DNA of 36,805 bases from Streptomyces sp. MMG1533 (GTDB lineage Bacteria; Actinomycetota; Actinomycetes; Streptomycetales; Streptomycetaceae). The stretch lies in the NCBI RefSeq assembly GCF_001279775.1, contig NZ_LGDG01000280.1, positions 1 through 36,805 of the forward strand, read 5' to 3'. Below the pieces are notes generated by a model. The model ran no database searches. It was not told where the DNA came from and saw only the letters and a program-made list of their open reading frames with translations. A program made the position numbers and the translations under genes. Position 1 is the stretch's first letter. Each line of letters opens with the position of its first letter. Shown here piece by piece: positions 1-6,632 of the stretch.

Positions 1-316
1 GCAGATAACCGACCCCGCTGCTCCCACCACCCAGCAGCTCGGCGGCGTACGACTCCTCGACGTACTGCGAGAGCACCAGCACCGGCAACCCGGGAATCTC
101 CTCCCGCGCGGCGCGTGCGGCACGCAGCCCTTCGTCACGGAAGCCCGGCGGCATCCGCACGTCGAGGACCGCGACATCGGGCCGGTGCTCCAGCAGCGCG
201 GGCACGATCTCGGGCCCGGTGCCGACCACGGCCGCGACCTCGTGCCCGGCCGAGGTCAGCAACAGCACAAGGCCCTCCCGAAGGAGGGCGTTGTCCTCGG
301 CGATCACCACACGCAC
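1..316 (-). CDS. NarL/LuxR-family response regulator, N-terminal part (cut by window edge)
   Basis: This is the receiver domain of a two-component response regulator; about 105 residues are visible and the C-terminal DNA-binding half lies outside the window. The protein begins V-R-V-V-I-A-E-D-N, with the acidic pocket at Glu7/Asp8, and has the phosphoacceptor Asp52 in the context VAVLDVRMPP. The receiver continues through PVLVLSQYVEESYA. A GTG start at 316 is chosen because it gives the standard receiver N-terminus; it overlaps the 3' end of the upstream kinase gene by 13 bases, which implies translational coupling. The partner is the NarL-type kinase at 304-1455. The regulator is therefore expected to have a LuxR-type helix-turn-helix output domain, although that domain is not visible here. 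The target genes are unknown. Confidence 0.9.
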   Translation of the reverse strand, partial: MRVVIAEDNALLREGLVLLLTSAGHEVAAVVGTGPEIVPALLEHRPDVAVLDVRMPPGFRDEGLRAARAAREEIPGLPVLVLSQYVEESYAAELLGGGSSGVGYL

Positions 317-1455
317 GGCAACTCCACCTCGATCACGGTCGGCCCGCCGACGGGGCTGGTGATGTCGAACGTCCCGTCGAGCGCCGCGACCCGTCGGCGC
401 ATGCCGAGCAGTCCCGAACCGGAGGACTCGTCGGCACCGCCCCGGCCCTCGTCGCGGACACGCACCGTCAGGCTGCGCCGGGTCCGGGCGAGGCGGACCT
501 CGGCCCGGGGCGAGCCGCTGTACTTGGCGACGTTGGTCAGCGATTCGGCGATCACGAAGTAGGCGGCGGCCTCCACGGCCGCGGGCGCTCGTACGCCCTC
601 CTCCAGGCCGCCGTCGTCCACCGACACGGCCAGACCGCTGCTCGCGGCCAAGGCCCGCACCGCGCCGACCAGACCGCGGTCGGTGAGGATCGGCGGGTGG
701 ATGCCGCGTACGACGTGCCGCAGCTCCGTGAGCGCCTGTTCGGCCTGGTCCTGGGCGTCGTCCAGGAGCTTGCGGGCGGCCGCGGGATCACGGTCGTAGG
801 CCCGCTTGGCGAGCCCGATCCGCATCGACAGGGCGACCAGCCGCGCCTGCGCGCCGTCGTGCAGGTCCCGCTCGATACGGCGCAGTTCGGCGCCGTGCGC
901 GGCGATCGCGTCCGCCCGGGTCTCCTTCAGCTCCTCCACCCGCGCGGCGAGCTGCGCCTTCGGGGACGGCATGAGCAGGGCGGTCGTCCAGCCGGCCTCG
1001 GTGTCCGCGAGCCGCACGATCAGCGGCAGCACGACCGCGGGCCGCCGCAGCAGTCCGCACCACACCCCGTCGACGACCAGACCCACGGGCCACAGCGGCA
1101 GCGCGAGGAAGAGGAGAGCGCCGTAGAAGTAGTAGGCGAGCATCCAGCGCAGGTCGGTGTGCGTGCCGGGATCGCGCACCGCGATGCCCAGCCGCTCCCG
1201 CAGCGTCCCGGTCATGCTCTGATACGCCTCGGGAATCCGCCGCCCCGTCCATGCGAAGGTCAGCGCCCGCTTGGCCCCGGCGATCCGCCGGATCAGCAGC
1301 ACCGTCTCGGGCAGCATCCAGGCTCCGACCACCGCGAGCGTTCCGATGGCGGTGATCAGCAGAACGGTGATGAATATCCACACCCCGAACGCCATCGCCG
1401 CGGCCACGACAAGATGCAAGGTGGCCCACGCGGCCCGCTGGACGGTCTTCCACAT
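304..1455 (-). CDS. NarL-type sensor histidine kinase
   Basis: A 383-residue membrane sensor kinase that should phosphorylate the response regulator encoded immediately downstream. The N-terminus (about residues 10-55) and residues 104-131 are strongly hydrophobic and form the membrane sensor region; the basic stretch between them fits the 'putative sensor' domain common in actinobacterial kinases. The HisKA_3 dimerisation/phosphoacceptor segment contains RDLHDGAQARL, with His199 as the likely phosphorylated residue. The C-terminal HATPase domain shows the N-box AESLTNVAKYS and the glycine box GSGLLGMRRR. The TGA stop lies inside the start region of the regulator gene, so the two form an operon. 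The signal is unknown. The divergent intergenic region at 1456-1600 should hold its promoter. Confidence 0.93.
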   Translation of the reverse strand: MWKTVQRAAWATLHLVVAAAMAFGVWIFITVLLITAIGTLAVVGAWMLPETVLLIRRIAGAKRALTFAWTGRRIPEAYQSMTGTLRERLGIAVRDPGTHTDLRWMLAYYFYGALLFLALPLWPVGLVVDGVWCGLLRRPAVVLPLIVRLADTEAGWTTALLMPSPKAQLAARVEELKETRADAIAAHGAELRRIERDLHDGAQARLVALSMRIGLAKRAYDRDPAAARKLLDDAQDQAEQALTELRHVVRGIHPPILTDRGLVGAVRALAASSGLAVSVDDGGLEEGVRAPAAVEAAAYFVIAESLTNVAKYSGSPRAEVRLARTRRSLTVRVRDEGRGGADESSGSGLLGMRRRVAALDGTFDITSPVGGPTVIEVELPCVW

Positions 1456-1512
1456 GCGGCAACGCTAGATGATGCAGGTGGGGGCGGTCGGGTGGGCGGG
1501 CACCCGGGCAGA

Positions 1513-1530
1513 GGTGTAGCGGGCTACACC
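1513..1530. promoter_or_regulatory. Perfect inverted repeat upstream of the kinase gene
   Basis: GGTGTAGC-GG-GCTACACC: 8-base arms around a 2-base centre, lying 58 bases upstream of the kinase start and 71 bases upstream of the lipoprotein start, in the divergent promoter region. Its symmetry suggests a binding site for a dimeric regulator, possibly the cognate response regulator. This is inferred from symmetry and position only. Confidence 0.4.
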
Positions 1531-1543
1531 ATCGGCTCCGGAG

Positions 1544-1577
1544 GGCATGACGACCCCTCAGGCATGATGACCCCTCA
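1544..1577 (+). repeat. 17-bp tandem direct repeat (two copies)
   Basis: Two adjacent copies of a 17-base unit (1544-1560 and 1561-1577; GGCATGAYGACCCCTCA) differ at one base, and the first five bases of a third copy follow. They end just upstream of the lipoprotein ribosome-binding region. They could be a regulatory repeat or simple slippage. Confidence 0.6.
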
Positions 1578-1600
1578 GGCATCACGGCCCCGGGGGGACC

Positions 1601-2050
1601 ATGAACACCCGTACGACCGCTGCCGCGCTCTGCGCCGCAGCACTGCTCGCGCTCACCGCGTGCTCGTCCGACAGCGGCGACGACAAGGCGGCGGACACGA
1701 CGCCGACCACGGCGAAGCCGACGAGCCCCGCACCGGCTCCGAGCACTTCGAGCACACCGAGCACCGACCAGAGCTCGGCCGCGCAGGCCGCCGGCATCCC
1801 GCCCGAGCCGATCGGGGCGGTCCGCGTCCGGCTGCTCAGGGCGCTTGCCGCGGCCAACCCGGACATCGTGAGGTACGAGGACAAGGCCGTGGACGCCGCG
1901 CGCAACCAGTGCGGCGCGATCAACGGGGGCGCGCAGCGACTCGACCGGTCGGCCTCGCAGCGCTTCACGTACAAGGACGTCACGACCACCGAGACCCAGG
2001 GCAAGCAGATCAACCAGGCCCTCGAAGACCTCGGGTTCTGCGAGGTCTGA
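1601..2050 (+). CDS. Small lipoprotein of unknown function
   Basis: A 149-residue protein with a lipoprotein signal peptide: a basic N-terminus (MNTRTT), an Ala/Leu-rich core, and the lipobox LTAC with the lipidated Cys at residue 21. A linker rich in Ser, Thr and Pro follows (about residues 33-60), then a compact C-terminal domain of about 85 residues (IGAVRVRLLRALAAANPD...) with two further cysteines that may pair. I do not recognise a named family. It should be anchored to the outer face of the cytoplasmic membrane. The ATG follows a purine-rich GGGGGACC stretch. It is transcribed divergently from the sensor kinase, so a role in that kinase's signal sensing is possible but unproven. Confidence 0.8.
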   Translation: MNTRTTAAALCAAALLALTACSSDSGDDKAADTTPTTAKPTSPAPAPSTSSTPSTDQSSAAQAAGIPPEPIGAVRVRLLRALAAANPDIVRYEDKAVDAARNQCGAINGGAQRLDRSASQRFTYKDVTTTETQGKQINQALEDLGFCEV

Positions 2051-2083
2051 GCCGTACCGCCACGCCCGAGGGCACGAGGGGCG

Positions 2084-2103
2084 CCGCCGGTACCCCCCGG
2101 CGG
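2084..2103 (+). terminator. Weak hairpin after the lipoprotein gene
   Basis: CCGCCGG and CCGGCGG can pair around a 6-base loop, 33 bases after the lipoprotein stop. There is no U-tract. It is a plausible but weak terminator. Confidence 0.35.
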
Positions 2104-2160
2104 ACCCGCACGGCATGATCGGTGCAAGGCTGCCGGGGACGACGGAAGGACGCTGGGACC

Positions 2161-2655
2161 GTGACTGAGCACGCGGGGATCTCGACGGCGAAGGAGGCCG
2201 CGAATCACGAGCTGGTCCTGGCTTTCGGGCGGTTGCAGGGGGCGGCCAACCGGCTGGAGTACATCCTGGGGCGCTCCCTGGAGGTGGAGTGCGGGATCAG
2301 CCATCTCATGTACGAGGTGCTGCTGATCCTGGGACGGGCTGCCGAGCCGGGTCTGTCGATGCGGGCCATCGCCCAGGAGCAGGTGCTGACCACGGGCGGG
2401 GCAACGCGGCTGGTGGACCGTATGGAGGCGGCCGGGCTGGTCGAACGCGTCGAGGACCCCGGCGACCGGCGCGGGCGGCTGGTGCGGCTGACCGGGCTGG
2501 GGGAGCAGACGGCGGTGGGAGCCTCCCGGGTGCACGTGGAGAACATCGAGCGGTACTTCCTGGAGCCCCTGCCCGAGGCGGACCGTGAGCGGTTCGCGGA
2601 GGATCTGCGCATCTTGAGCCACGCGGCACGGGACATGCTGCCCCGCCTGCCCTGA
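2161..2655 (+). CDS. MarR-family transcriptional regulator
   Basis: A 164-residue winged-helix regulator from the GTG at 2161, preceded by a GGAAGGA ribosome-binding site; a longer frame from 2122 lacks such a site. Dimerisation helices flank a MarR core: the recognition region runs through SMRAIAQEQVLTTGGATRLVDRMEAAGLV, followed by the wing ERVEDPGDRRGRLVRLT, which matches the typical MarR 'D-x-R-x-R' wing. MarR proteins commonly repress an adjacent operon until a small phenolic or oxidising ligand, or oxidation of a cysteine, releases them from DNA. The downstream genes on the same strand (a DsbA-like protein, an MBL-fold protein and a SnoaL-like protein) are the obvious targets, with an operator-like dyad between them and this gene. 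The ligand cannot be deduced. Confidence 0.9.
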   Translation: MTEHAGISTAKEAANHELVLAFGRLQGAANRLEYILGRSLEVECGISHLMYEVLLILGRAAEPGLSMRAIAQEQVLTTGGATRLVDRMEAAGLVERVEDPGDRRGRLVRLTGLGEQTAVGASRVHVENIERYFLEPLPEADRERFAEDLRILSHAARDMLPRLP

Positions 2656-2733
2656 GCTGCGGCCGGGCGCCGCGCCTGATCCACTGACATCGGAGAACGA
2701 AATGTGGCGCCGATCACGCGAGCCCGGAAATAC

Positions 2734-2760
2734 CTGACACAGCAGATACTGTTTAGTCAG
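2734..2760. promoter_or_regulatory. Candidate MarR operator/promoter before the DsbA-like gene
   Basis: The 154-bp gap between the MarR gene and the DsbA-like gene is unusually AT-rich for this genome. It holds nested inverted repeats: CTGAC (2734-2738) with GTCAG (2756-2760), and inside them ACAG with CTGT. The stretch TACTGT inside the dyad resembles a -10 element, so a bound repressor would block the promoter. The assignment to MarR is by position. Confidence 0.45.
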
Positions 2761-2809
2761 ATGAATCGCTCGCACTGGGCGGGCGCCACACCCCCTGTCG
2801 AGGTCCTCG

Positions 2810-3433
2810 ATGCAGCTCGTCTACGTTTTCGACGCCTATTGCGGCTGGTCGCACGGTTTCTCGGGCACGGTGCGCGAGACCGTCTCCCGCCACCGGGAGC
2901 TGCCGGTGGAGGTGGTCTCGGGCGGCCTGTTCACCGGGGAGCGCCGGGTCCCGATGAGCGCCTTCGGCCACGTCCGGGGCGCGAACGACCAGATCGCGGA
3001 GCTGACCGGCGCCGAGTTCGGTGAGGGCTACCGGCGCCTGCTGGCCGAGGGGTCCTTCGTCATGGACTCCGAGGCCGCCGCACGCGGCGTGGCCGCCCTG
3101 CGCCGCACCGCACCCGACCGGGTGCTGGAACTGGCCACTGCCCTGCAGCGCGCCTACTACGTCGACGGGCAGAGCCTGTCCGACCCGGCCACCTACCGAA
3201 GGCTCGCCGAGGCGTCCGGGCTCGACGGCGACGCCGTCGTCGCCGCGTTCGCATCACCCGAGGCGCGGGCCGCGGCCGAGGCGGACTTCCACCGCGCCGC
3301 GGCGCTGGGCGTCACCGGCTTCCCCACTCTCCTCGCCGTCGACGGCGAGCGCGTCACCGTACTGGCCCGCGGCCACGCCACCGCCGACGAGGTCGACCGA
3401 CGGCTGGCCGCCCTGAGCGCAGACCTCCACTGA
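2810..3433 (+). CDS. DsbA-fold (FrnE/COG3531-like) thioredoxin-superfamily protein with a CGWS motif
   Basis: A 207-residue cytoplasmic protein with no signal peptide. It has the DsbA architecture: a thioredoxin beta strand (LVYVFDAYCGWS), a helical insertion of about 110 residues, and the cis-proline loop VTGFPTLLAV near residue 165. The active-site motif is Cys11-Gly-Trp-Ser14, so the second, resolving cysteine of the usual CxxC is a serine. Proteins of this group are dithiol oxidoreductases or glutathione/mycothiol-type isomerases; with one cysteine, a monothiol reaction or binding of a thiol cofactor is more likely than disulfide exchange. It is the first gene of the MarR-linked operon, 32 bases before the MBL-fold gene. 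The ATG at 2810 gives a normal thioredoxin N-terminus. Confidence 0.85.
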   Translation: MQLVYVFDAYCGWSHGFSGTVRETVSRHRELPVEVVSGGLFTGERRVPMSAFGHVRGANDQIAELTGAEFGEGYRRLLAEGSFVMDSEAAARGVAALRRTAPDRVLELATALQRAYYVDGQSLSDPATYRRLAEASGLDGDAVVAAFASPEARAAAEADFHRAAALGVTGFPTLLAVDGERVTVLARGHATADEVDRRLAALSADLH

Positions 3434-3465
3434 CCCCTCCCCCCACGAAACGAAGGAGCACTCGC

Positions 3466-4272
3466 ATGAGCACGCTCGAATTCACCGTCCTCGACCTCGA
3501 CTTCCCCGCCGGCAGCAAGAACAAGACGGCCACCCTCGTCACCGGCGAGCGCGAGGCGCTGCTGGTCGACGCCGGCTTCACCCGGGCCGACGGCCACCGC
3601 CTGGCCGCCGCCGTCCTGGACTCCGGCAAGCAGCTGACCACCGTCTTCCTCAGCCACGGCGACCCCGACTACTACTTCGGCGCCGAAGTCCTGGCCGACG
3701 CCTTCCCCGACGCCGCCTTCGTCGCCACCCCGCAGGTCATCGAGCACATCCAGCACTCCTACGAGGGCAAGCTCAAGGCATGGCAGGCCCTCGGGCCGAA
3801 CCTGCCCACCCGTCTGGTCGACATCGCCCCGCTGACCGGCGACCTCACCCTGGAAGGCCACCGCTTCGAGCTCAAGGGCGGCCCGGCCGAACTGCCCGAC
3901 CGCCACTACCTGTGGCAGGCCGAGCACCGCGCCCTCCTCGGCGGCGTCCTGCTCTTCCAGCAGGAACACGTCTGGGTCGCCGACACTCCCGCCCCCGAGG
4001 ACCGCTCCGCCTGGATCGGGCTGCTGGACGAGATGGCCGCCCTCGACCCGCAGCTGGTCGTGCCCGGCCACCGTCTGCCCGACACCGCCGCCGACGCCTC
4101 CGCCATCACGGCCACCCGCGACTACCTCCTCGCCTTCGAAGAGGAACTCGCGACCGCCGCCGACGGCACCGCGCTGACCGAAGCACTCGTCAAGCGCTAC
4201 CCCGGCAACGGCATGCTGATCGCCGCCCAGATCGGCGCCAAGGTCGCCAAGGGCGAAATGAAGTGGGGCTGA
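3466..4272 (+). CDS. MBL-fold metallo-hydrolase-like protein with an altered metal-binding motif
   Basis: A 268-residue protein of the metallo-beta-lactamase fold: an N-terminal beta sandwich with EALLVDAGF, a metal-motif region at about residues 63-72, and a later VPGHRLPD loop. The canonical HxHxDH is replaced by S-H-G-D-P-D-Y-Y-F-G: the first metal His is Ser and the last is Asp, while the middle His and the Asp are kept. This variant probably binds metal differently or binds only one ion. Substrates of its relatives are poorly known; lactone, thioester and glyoxalase-type hydrolysis are all possible. An AAGGAG ribosome-binding site lies about 9 bases before the ATG. It sits between the DsbA-like and SnoaL-like genes, with a five-base gap to the latter, so co-expression is near certain. 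Confidence 0.87.
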   Translation: MSTLEFTVLDLDFPAGSKNKTATLVTGEREALLVDAGFTRADGHRLAAAVLDSGKQLTTVFLSHGDPDYYFGAEVLADAFPDAAFVATPQVIEHIQHSYEGKLKAWQALGPNLPTRLVDIAPLTGDLTLEGHRFELKGGPAELPDRHYLWQAEHRALLGGVLLFQQEHVWVADTPAPEDRSAWIGLLDEMAALDPQLVVPGHRLPDTAADASAITATRDYLLAFEEELATAADGTALTEALVKRYPGNGMLIAAQIGAKVAKGEMKWG

Positions 4273-4277
4273 CCGAC

Positions 4278-4799
4278 ATGACGACCGACGACACCACCGC
4301 CCACTCCGCCACCACCGCCCCCGACTTCGCCACCTCCGCCGCCCCGGCCGACGTGGTCCGCCGCCAGTACCTCGCCTCGGCCGCCGGCGACCTGGAAGCC
4401 CTGCGTGCCACCCTCGCCCCCGACGTGGAGTGGACCGAGATGGCGGGCTTCCCCCTCGCCGGCACCTACCGCACCCCCGACGGCGTCACCGCCAACGTCA
4501 TGGAGCAGTTGGGCAAGGAGTGGGACGACTGGACCGCCCACGACGACACCTACGTCGTCGACGGCGAGAACGTCGTCGTCCTCGCCCGCTACACCGCCAC
4601 CAACAAGGCGACCGGCAAGCCCATCGACGTACGCGTCGCCCACCACTTCGTCGTACGCGGCGGCCGGATCGTACGCTTCGAGCAGTTCGTGGACACGGCC
4701 AAGGTCCGCGACGCGATGACCGACGGGGCGGAGGCGGGCGGCGGGCTACCGGATCGCGGCCCCGGGAAACACCAGAGCCCCCGCGCCAAATCCCTCTGA
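4278..4799 (+). CDS. SnoaL-like / NTF2-fold protein
   Basis: A 173-residue protein, the last gene of the MarR-linked operon. After a Thr/Ala-rich N-terminal tail of about 30 residues comes a cone-shaped NTF2-type domain: VVRRQYLASAAGDLEALRATLAPDVEWTEMAGFPLAGTYR, then two beta strands around YVVDGENVVVLARYTATNKATGKPID, then VAHHFVVRGGRIVRFEQFVDTAKV. This is the ketosteroid-isomerase/SnoaL pattern (COG3631). Such proteins isomerise, cyclise or simply bind small hydrophobic molecules. The ATG at 4278 is five bases after the previous stop. The 3' end of the coding region forms half of the operon's terminator hairpin. The substrate is unknown; the MarR/DsbA/MBL company suggests detoxification of an electrophile. 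Confidence 0.85.
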   Translation: MTTDDTTAHSATTAPDFATSAAPADVVRRQYLASAAGDLEALRATLAPDVEWTEMAGFPLAGTYRTPDGVTANVMEQLGKEWDDWTAHDDTYVVDGENVVVLARYTATNKATGKPIDVRVAHHFVVRGGRIVRFEQFVDTAKVRDAMTDGAEAGGGLPDRGPGKHQSPRAKSL

Positions 4800-4811
4800 C
4801 GTGGGGGCTCT
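4774..4811. terminator. Shared terminator hairpin between the SnoaL-like gene and tRNA-Lys
   Basis: AGAGCCCCCGC (4774-4784) pairs with GTGGGGGCTCT (4801-4811), with one G-U pair. The stop codon of the SnoaL-like gene lies in the loop. Because tRNA-Lys on the other strand ends at 4816, the structure can end transcription from both sides. Confidence 0.7.
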
Positions 4812-4815
4812 CCGG

Positions 4816-4888
4816 TAGGCCCTGTGGGACTCGAACCCACAACCAATGGATTAAAAGTCCACTGCTCTGCCAATTGAGCTAAGGGCCC
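4816..4888 (-). tRNA. tRNA-Lys (anticodon UUU)
   Basis: A complete cloverleaf of 73 nt read on the minus strand. The acceptor stem starts GGGCCCU and pairs with AGGGCCU, the D-arm is AGCUC...GAGC, the anticodon loop is ACUUUUAA with UUU, the T-arm carries GUUCGAGUC, and the discriminator is A. CCA is not encoded. Confidence 0.97.
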
Positions 4889-4922
4889 AGGTGATGTTGC
4901 CACCCCGAGCATAGCCGGAGGA

Positions 4923-4957
4923 GGCCGTGTCTCCGATCGGGTATCGGGGACACGGCC
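4923..4957 (-). terminator. Hairpin terminator after the amino acid permease gene
   Basis: A 15-bp stem (4923-4937 with 4943-4957, one G-U pair) and a 5-base loop lie 41 bases downstream of the permease stop on the minus strand. There is no U-tract, as is usual in Streptomyces. It insulates the permease transcript from tRNA-Lys. Confidence 0.75.
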
Positions 4958-4997
4958 GTGCCGGATGTGAACAGCCGGGGCCGGCGGGTCCGGAGTG

Positions 4998-6560
4998 TTA
5001 GGGATCTACCGGTTCGGGGGCGTTCGCGCGGGCCGCCGCGAGGGTTCGGGTCCGCTCGTGGTCGGGGTTGAGGAACCAGTGCCGGGCCGAGGCCAGCCAC
5101 CAGATCGCCGCGAAGCCCAGGACCACCAGGACGGCCACCGGCGCGTAGTTGAAGGTCTCCCACGTCACCGGCGAGACCTGCGGCAGCATGAACAGCACCG
5201 TGATGACGCCGACCCAGACCACCGACACCACACCCACCGCCCGCGACCAGCGGCCCAGATGCCACGGCCCGCGGTCGAAGGCCTCGCCCTTGCGCAGCCG
5301 GAGCAGCGTCGGGATGACGTACGCGATGTAGAGGCCGATCACGGCGATCGACGTCACCGCCGCGTACGCGGTCACATTGATCAGGTACGGAAGGCCCAGG
5401 ACCAGCGCGCCGCCCGCCGCCAGCCACACCGCTGCCACGGGTGTGCGCGTGCGCGGGCTGACCGTGTGCCACACACGCGAGTACGGCAGCGCGCCGTCGC
5501 GCGAAAAGGCGTAGATCATGCGGCTGTTGGCCGTCACGGACGCCATCCCGCAGAACAGCTGCGCCCCGATCACGACCAACAGCAGCAGCTTGCCCGCCGT
5601 CGCGCCCAGCGCGTCCAGCAGGATCTGGGCCGGCGGCGCCCCCGTCGCCGACCCGAGGGCACCGTCGTACGACTGGATCGCGAACGTGAAGCCGAGCAGC
5701 AGCACGAAGCCCGCTATCCATGAGGTCCAGATGGACCTCACGATTCCCTTCGGGCCCGCCGTCGACGCGTCGTGCGTCTCCTCCGTCATGTGGGCCGAGG
5801 CGTCGTAGCCGGTGAAGGTGTACTGGGCCATCAGCAGGCCCAGGAGGACGACGTACACCCCGCTGCCCCAGCCCGTGTTGTTCACGAACTCGCCGAAGAC
5901 GAAGGACGCGGACTGGTGGTGGTCCGGTACGAAGGTCAGCGCGCCGACGATCACCGCCACGCCCAGCACGTGCCACCAGACGCTCACGCTGTTGAGCAGA
6001 CCGACGATCCGGACGCCGAAGGTGTTCAGCAGGCCGTGCAGCACCAGGATGCCCGCGAAGAGCAGGACCGTGCGGCCCGGTGTCACCTCGAAGTCGAACT
6101 GGAGGTTCAGGTAGGCGCCGAGGAAGGACGCCGCCCCGAAGTCGATGCCCGCCGTCACCGCGACCTGGCCGAGGACGTTGAACCAGCCCGTGAACCACGC
6201 CCAGGCGGCCGCGGTCCGGGAGGGGGCCAGGCGGTGCGCCCAGAAGTACAGACCCGCCGACGTCGGGTAGGCCGAGCAGATCTCGGCCATCGACAGGCCG
6301 ACGAACAGCGTCATCAGGCCGACCGCGACCCAGCCCCACATGATCACGGCCGGGCCGCCCGTGTTCATGCCGAACAGGTACAGGGTCAGGCAGCCCGAGA
6401 GGACCGAGATGATGGTGAAGGAGACCGCGTAGTTGGAGAACGCCGACATGCGGCGGGCGAGAACCTGCGTGTAACCGAGCTGGGCCAGCCGTTCCTCGTC
6501 CGAGAGATCCGAGAGATCCGGGACGTCGGATTGCCCGCTCGCGATGGCGTCATCTGTCAT
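4998..6560 (-). CDS. APC-superfamily amino acid permease (amino acid/choline transporter type)
   Basis: A 520-residue integral membrane protein with about 12 predicted transmembrane helices. A soluble acidic N-terminus ends in LAQLGYTQVLARRMS, followed by FSNYAVSFTIISVLSGCLTLY, which is the first unwound helix of the APC fold. The family signatures SAGLYFWAHRLAP and GYDASAHMTEET, the latter before helix 7, are typical of the amino acid/choline transporter (ACT, TC 2.A.3.4) group that takes up GABA, choline or other amino compounds. The ATG at 6560 (MTDDAIAS) is preferred; a GTG at 6596 is in frame but has no better ribosome-binding site. It ends at a strong hairpin at 4923-4957. The substrate cannot be fixed from sequence. 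Confidence 0.92.
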   Translation of the reverse strand: MTDDAIASGQSDVPDLSDLSDEERLAQLGYTQVLARRMSAFSNYAVSFTIISVLSGCLTLYLFGMNTGGPAVIMWGWVAVGLMTLFVGLSMAEICSAYPTSAGLYFWAHRLAPSRTAAAWAWFTGWFNVLGQVAVTAGIDFGAASFLGAYLNLQFDFEVTPGRTVLLFAGILVLHGLLNTFGVRIVGLLNSVSVWWHVLGVAVIVGALTFVPDHHQSASFVFGEFVNNTGWGSGVYVVLLGLLMAQYTFTGYDASAHMTEETHDASTAGPKGIVRSIWTSWIAGFVLLLGFTFAIQSYDGALGSATGAPPAQILLDALGATAGKLLLLVVIGAQLFCGMASVTANSRMIYAFSRDGALPYSRVWHTVSPRTRTPVAAVWLAAGGALVLGLPYLINVTAYAAVTSIAVIGLYIAYVIPTLLRLRKGEAFDRGPWHLGRWSRAVGVVSVVWVGVITVLFMLPQVSPVTWETFNYAPVAVLVVLGFAAIWWLASARHWFLNPDHERTRTLAAARANAPEPVDP

Positions 6561-6608
6561 GCCCCCAGCAATTCCCCCGCCGAGGGCGTGACACACGTCA
6601 CAACTTGG

Positions 6609-6632
6609 CTAGAAAGGATCCTTCCCTTCTAG
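6609..6632. promoter_or_regulatory. Nested palindrome upstream of the permease gene
   Basis: CTAGAA (6609-6614) is inverted at 6627-6632 (TTCTAG). Between them lies the 10-base palindrome AAGGATCCTT. It overlaps the stop codon of the FG-GAP gene and lies about 50 bases upstream of the permease start, so it may be the permease operator. This is inferred from symmetry and position. Confidence 0.35.

Noticed and set aside
115..2118. A 667-codon open frame on the plus strand
   Set aside because: It is antisense to the sensor kinase and continues through the lipoprotein in another frame. Its product is Arg/Pro/His-rich with no domain; it is a by-product of GC-rich third positions.
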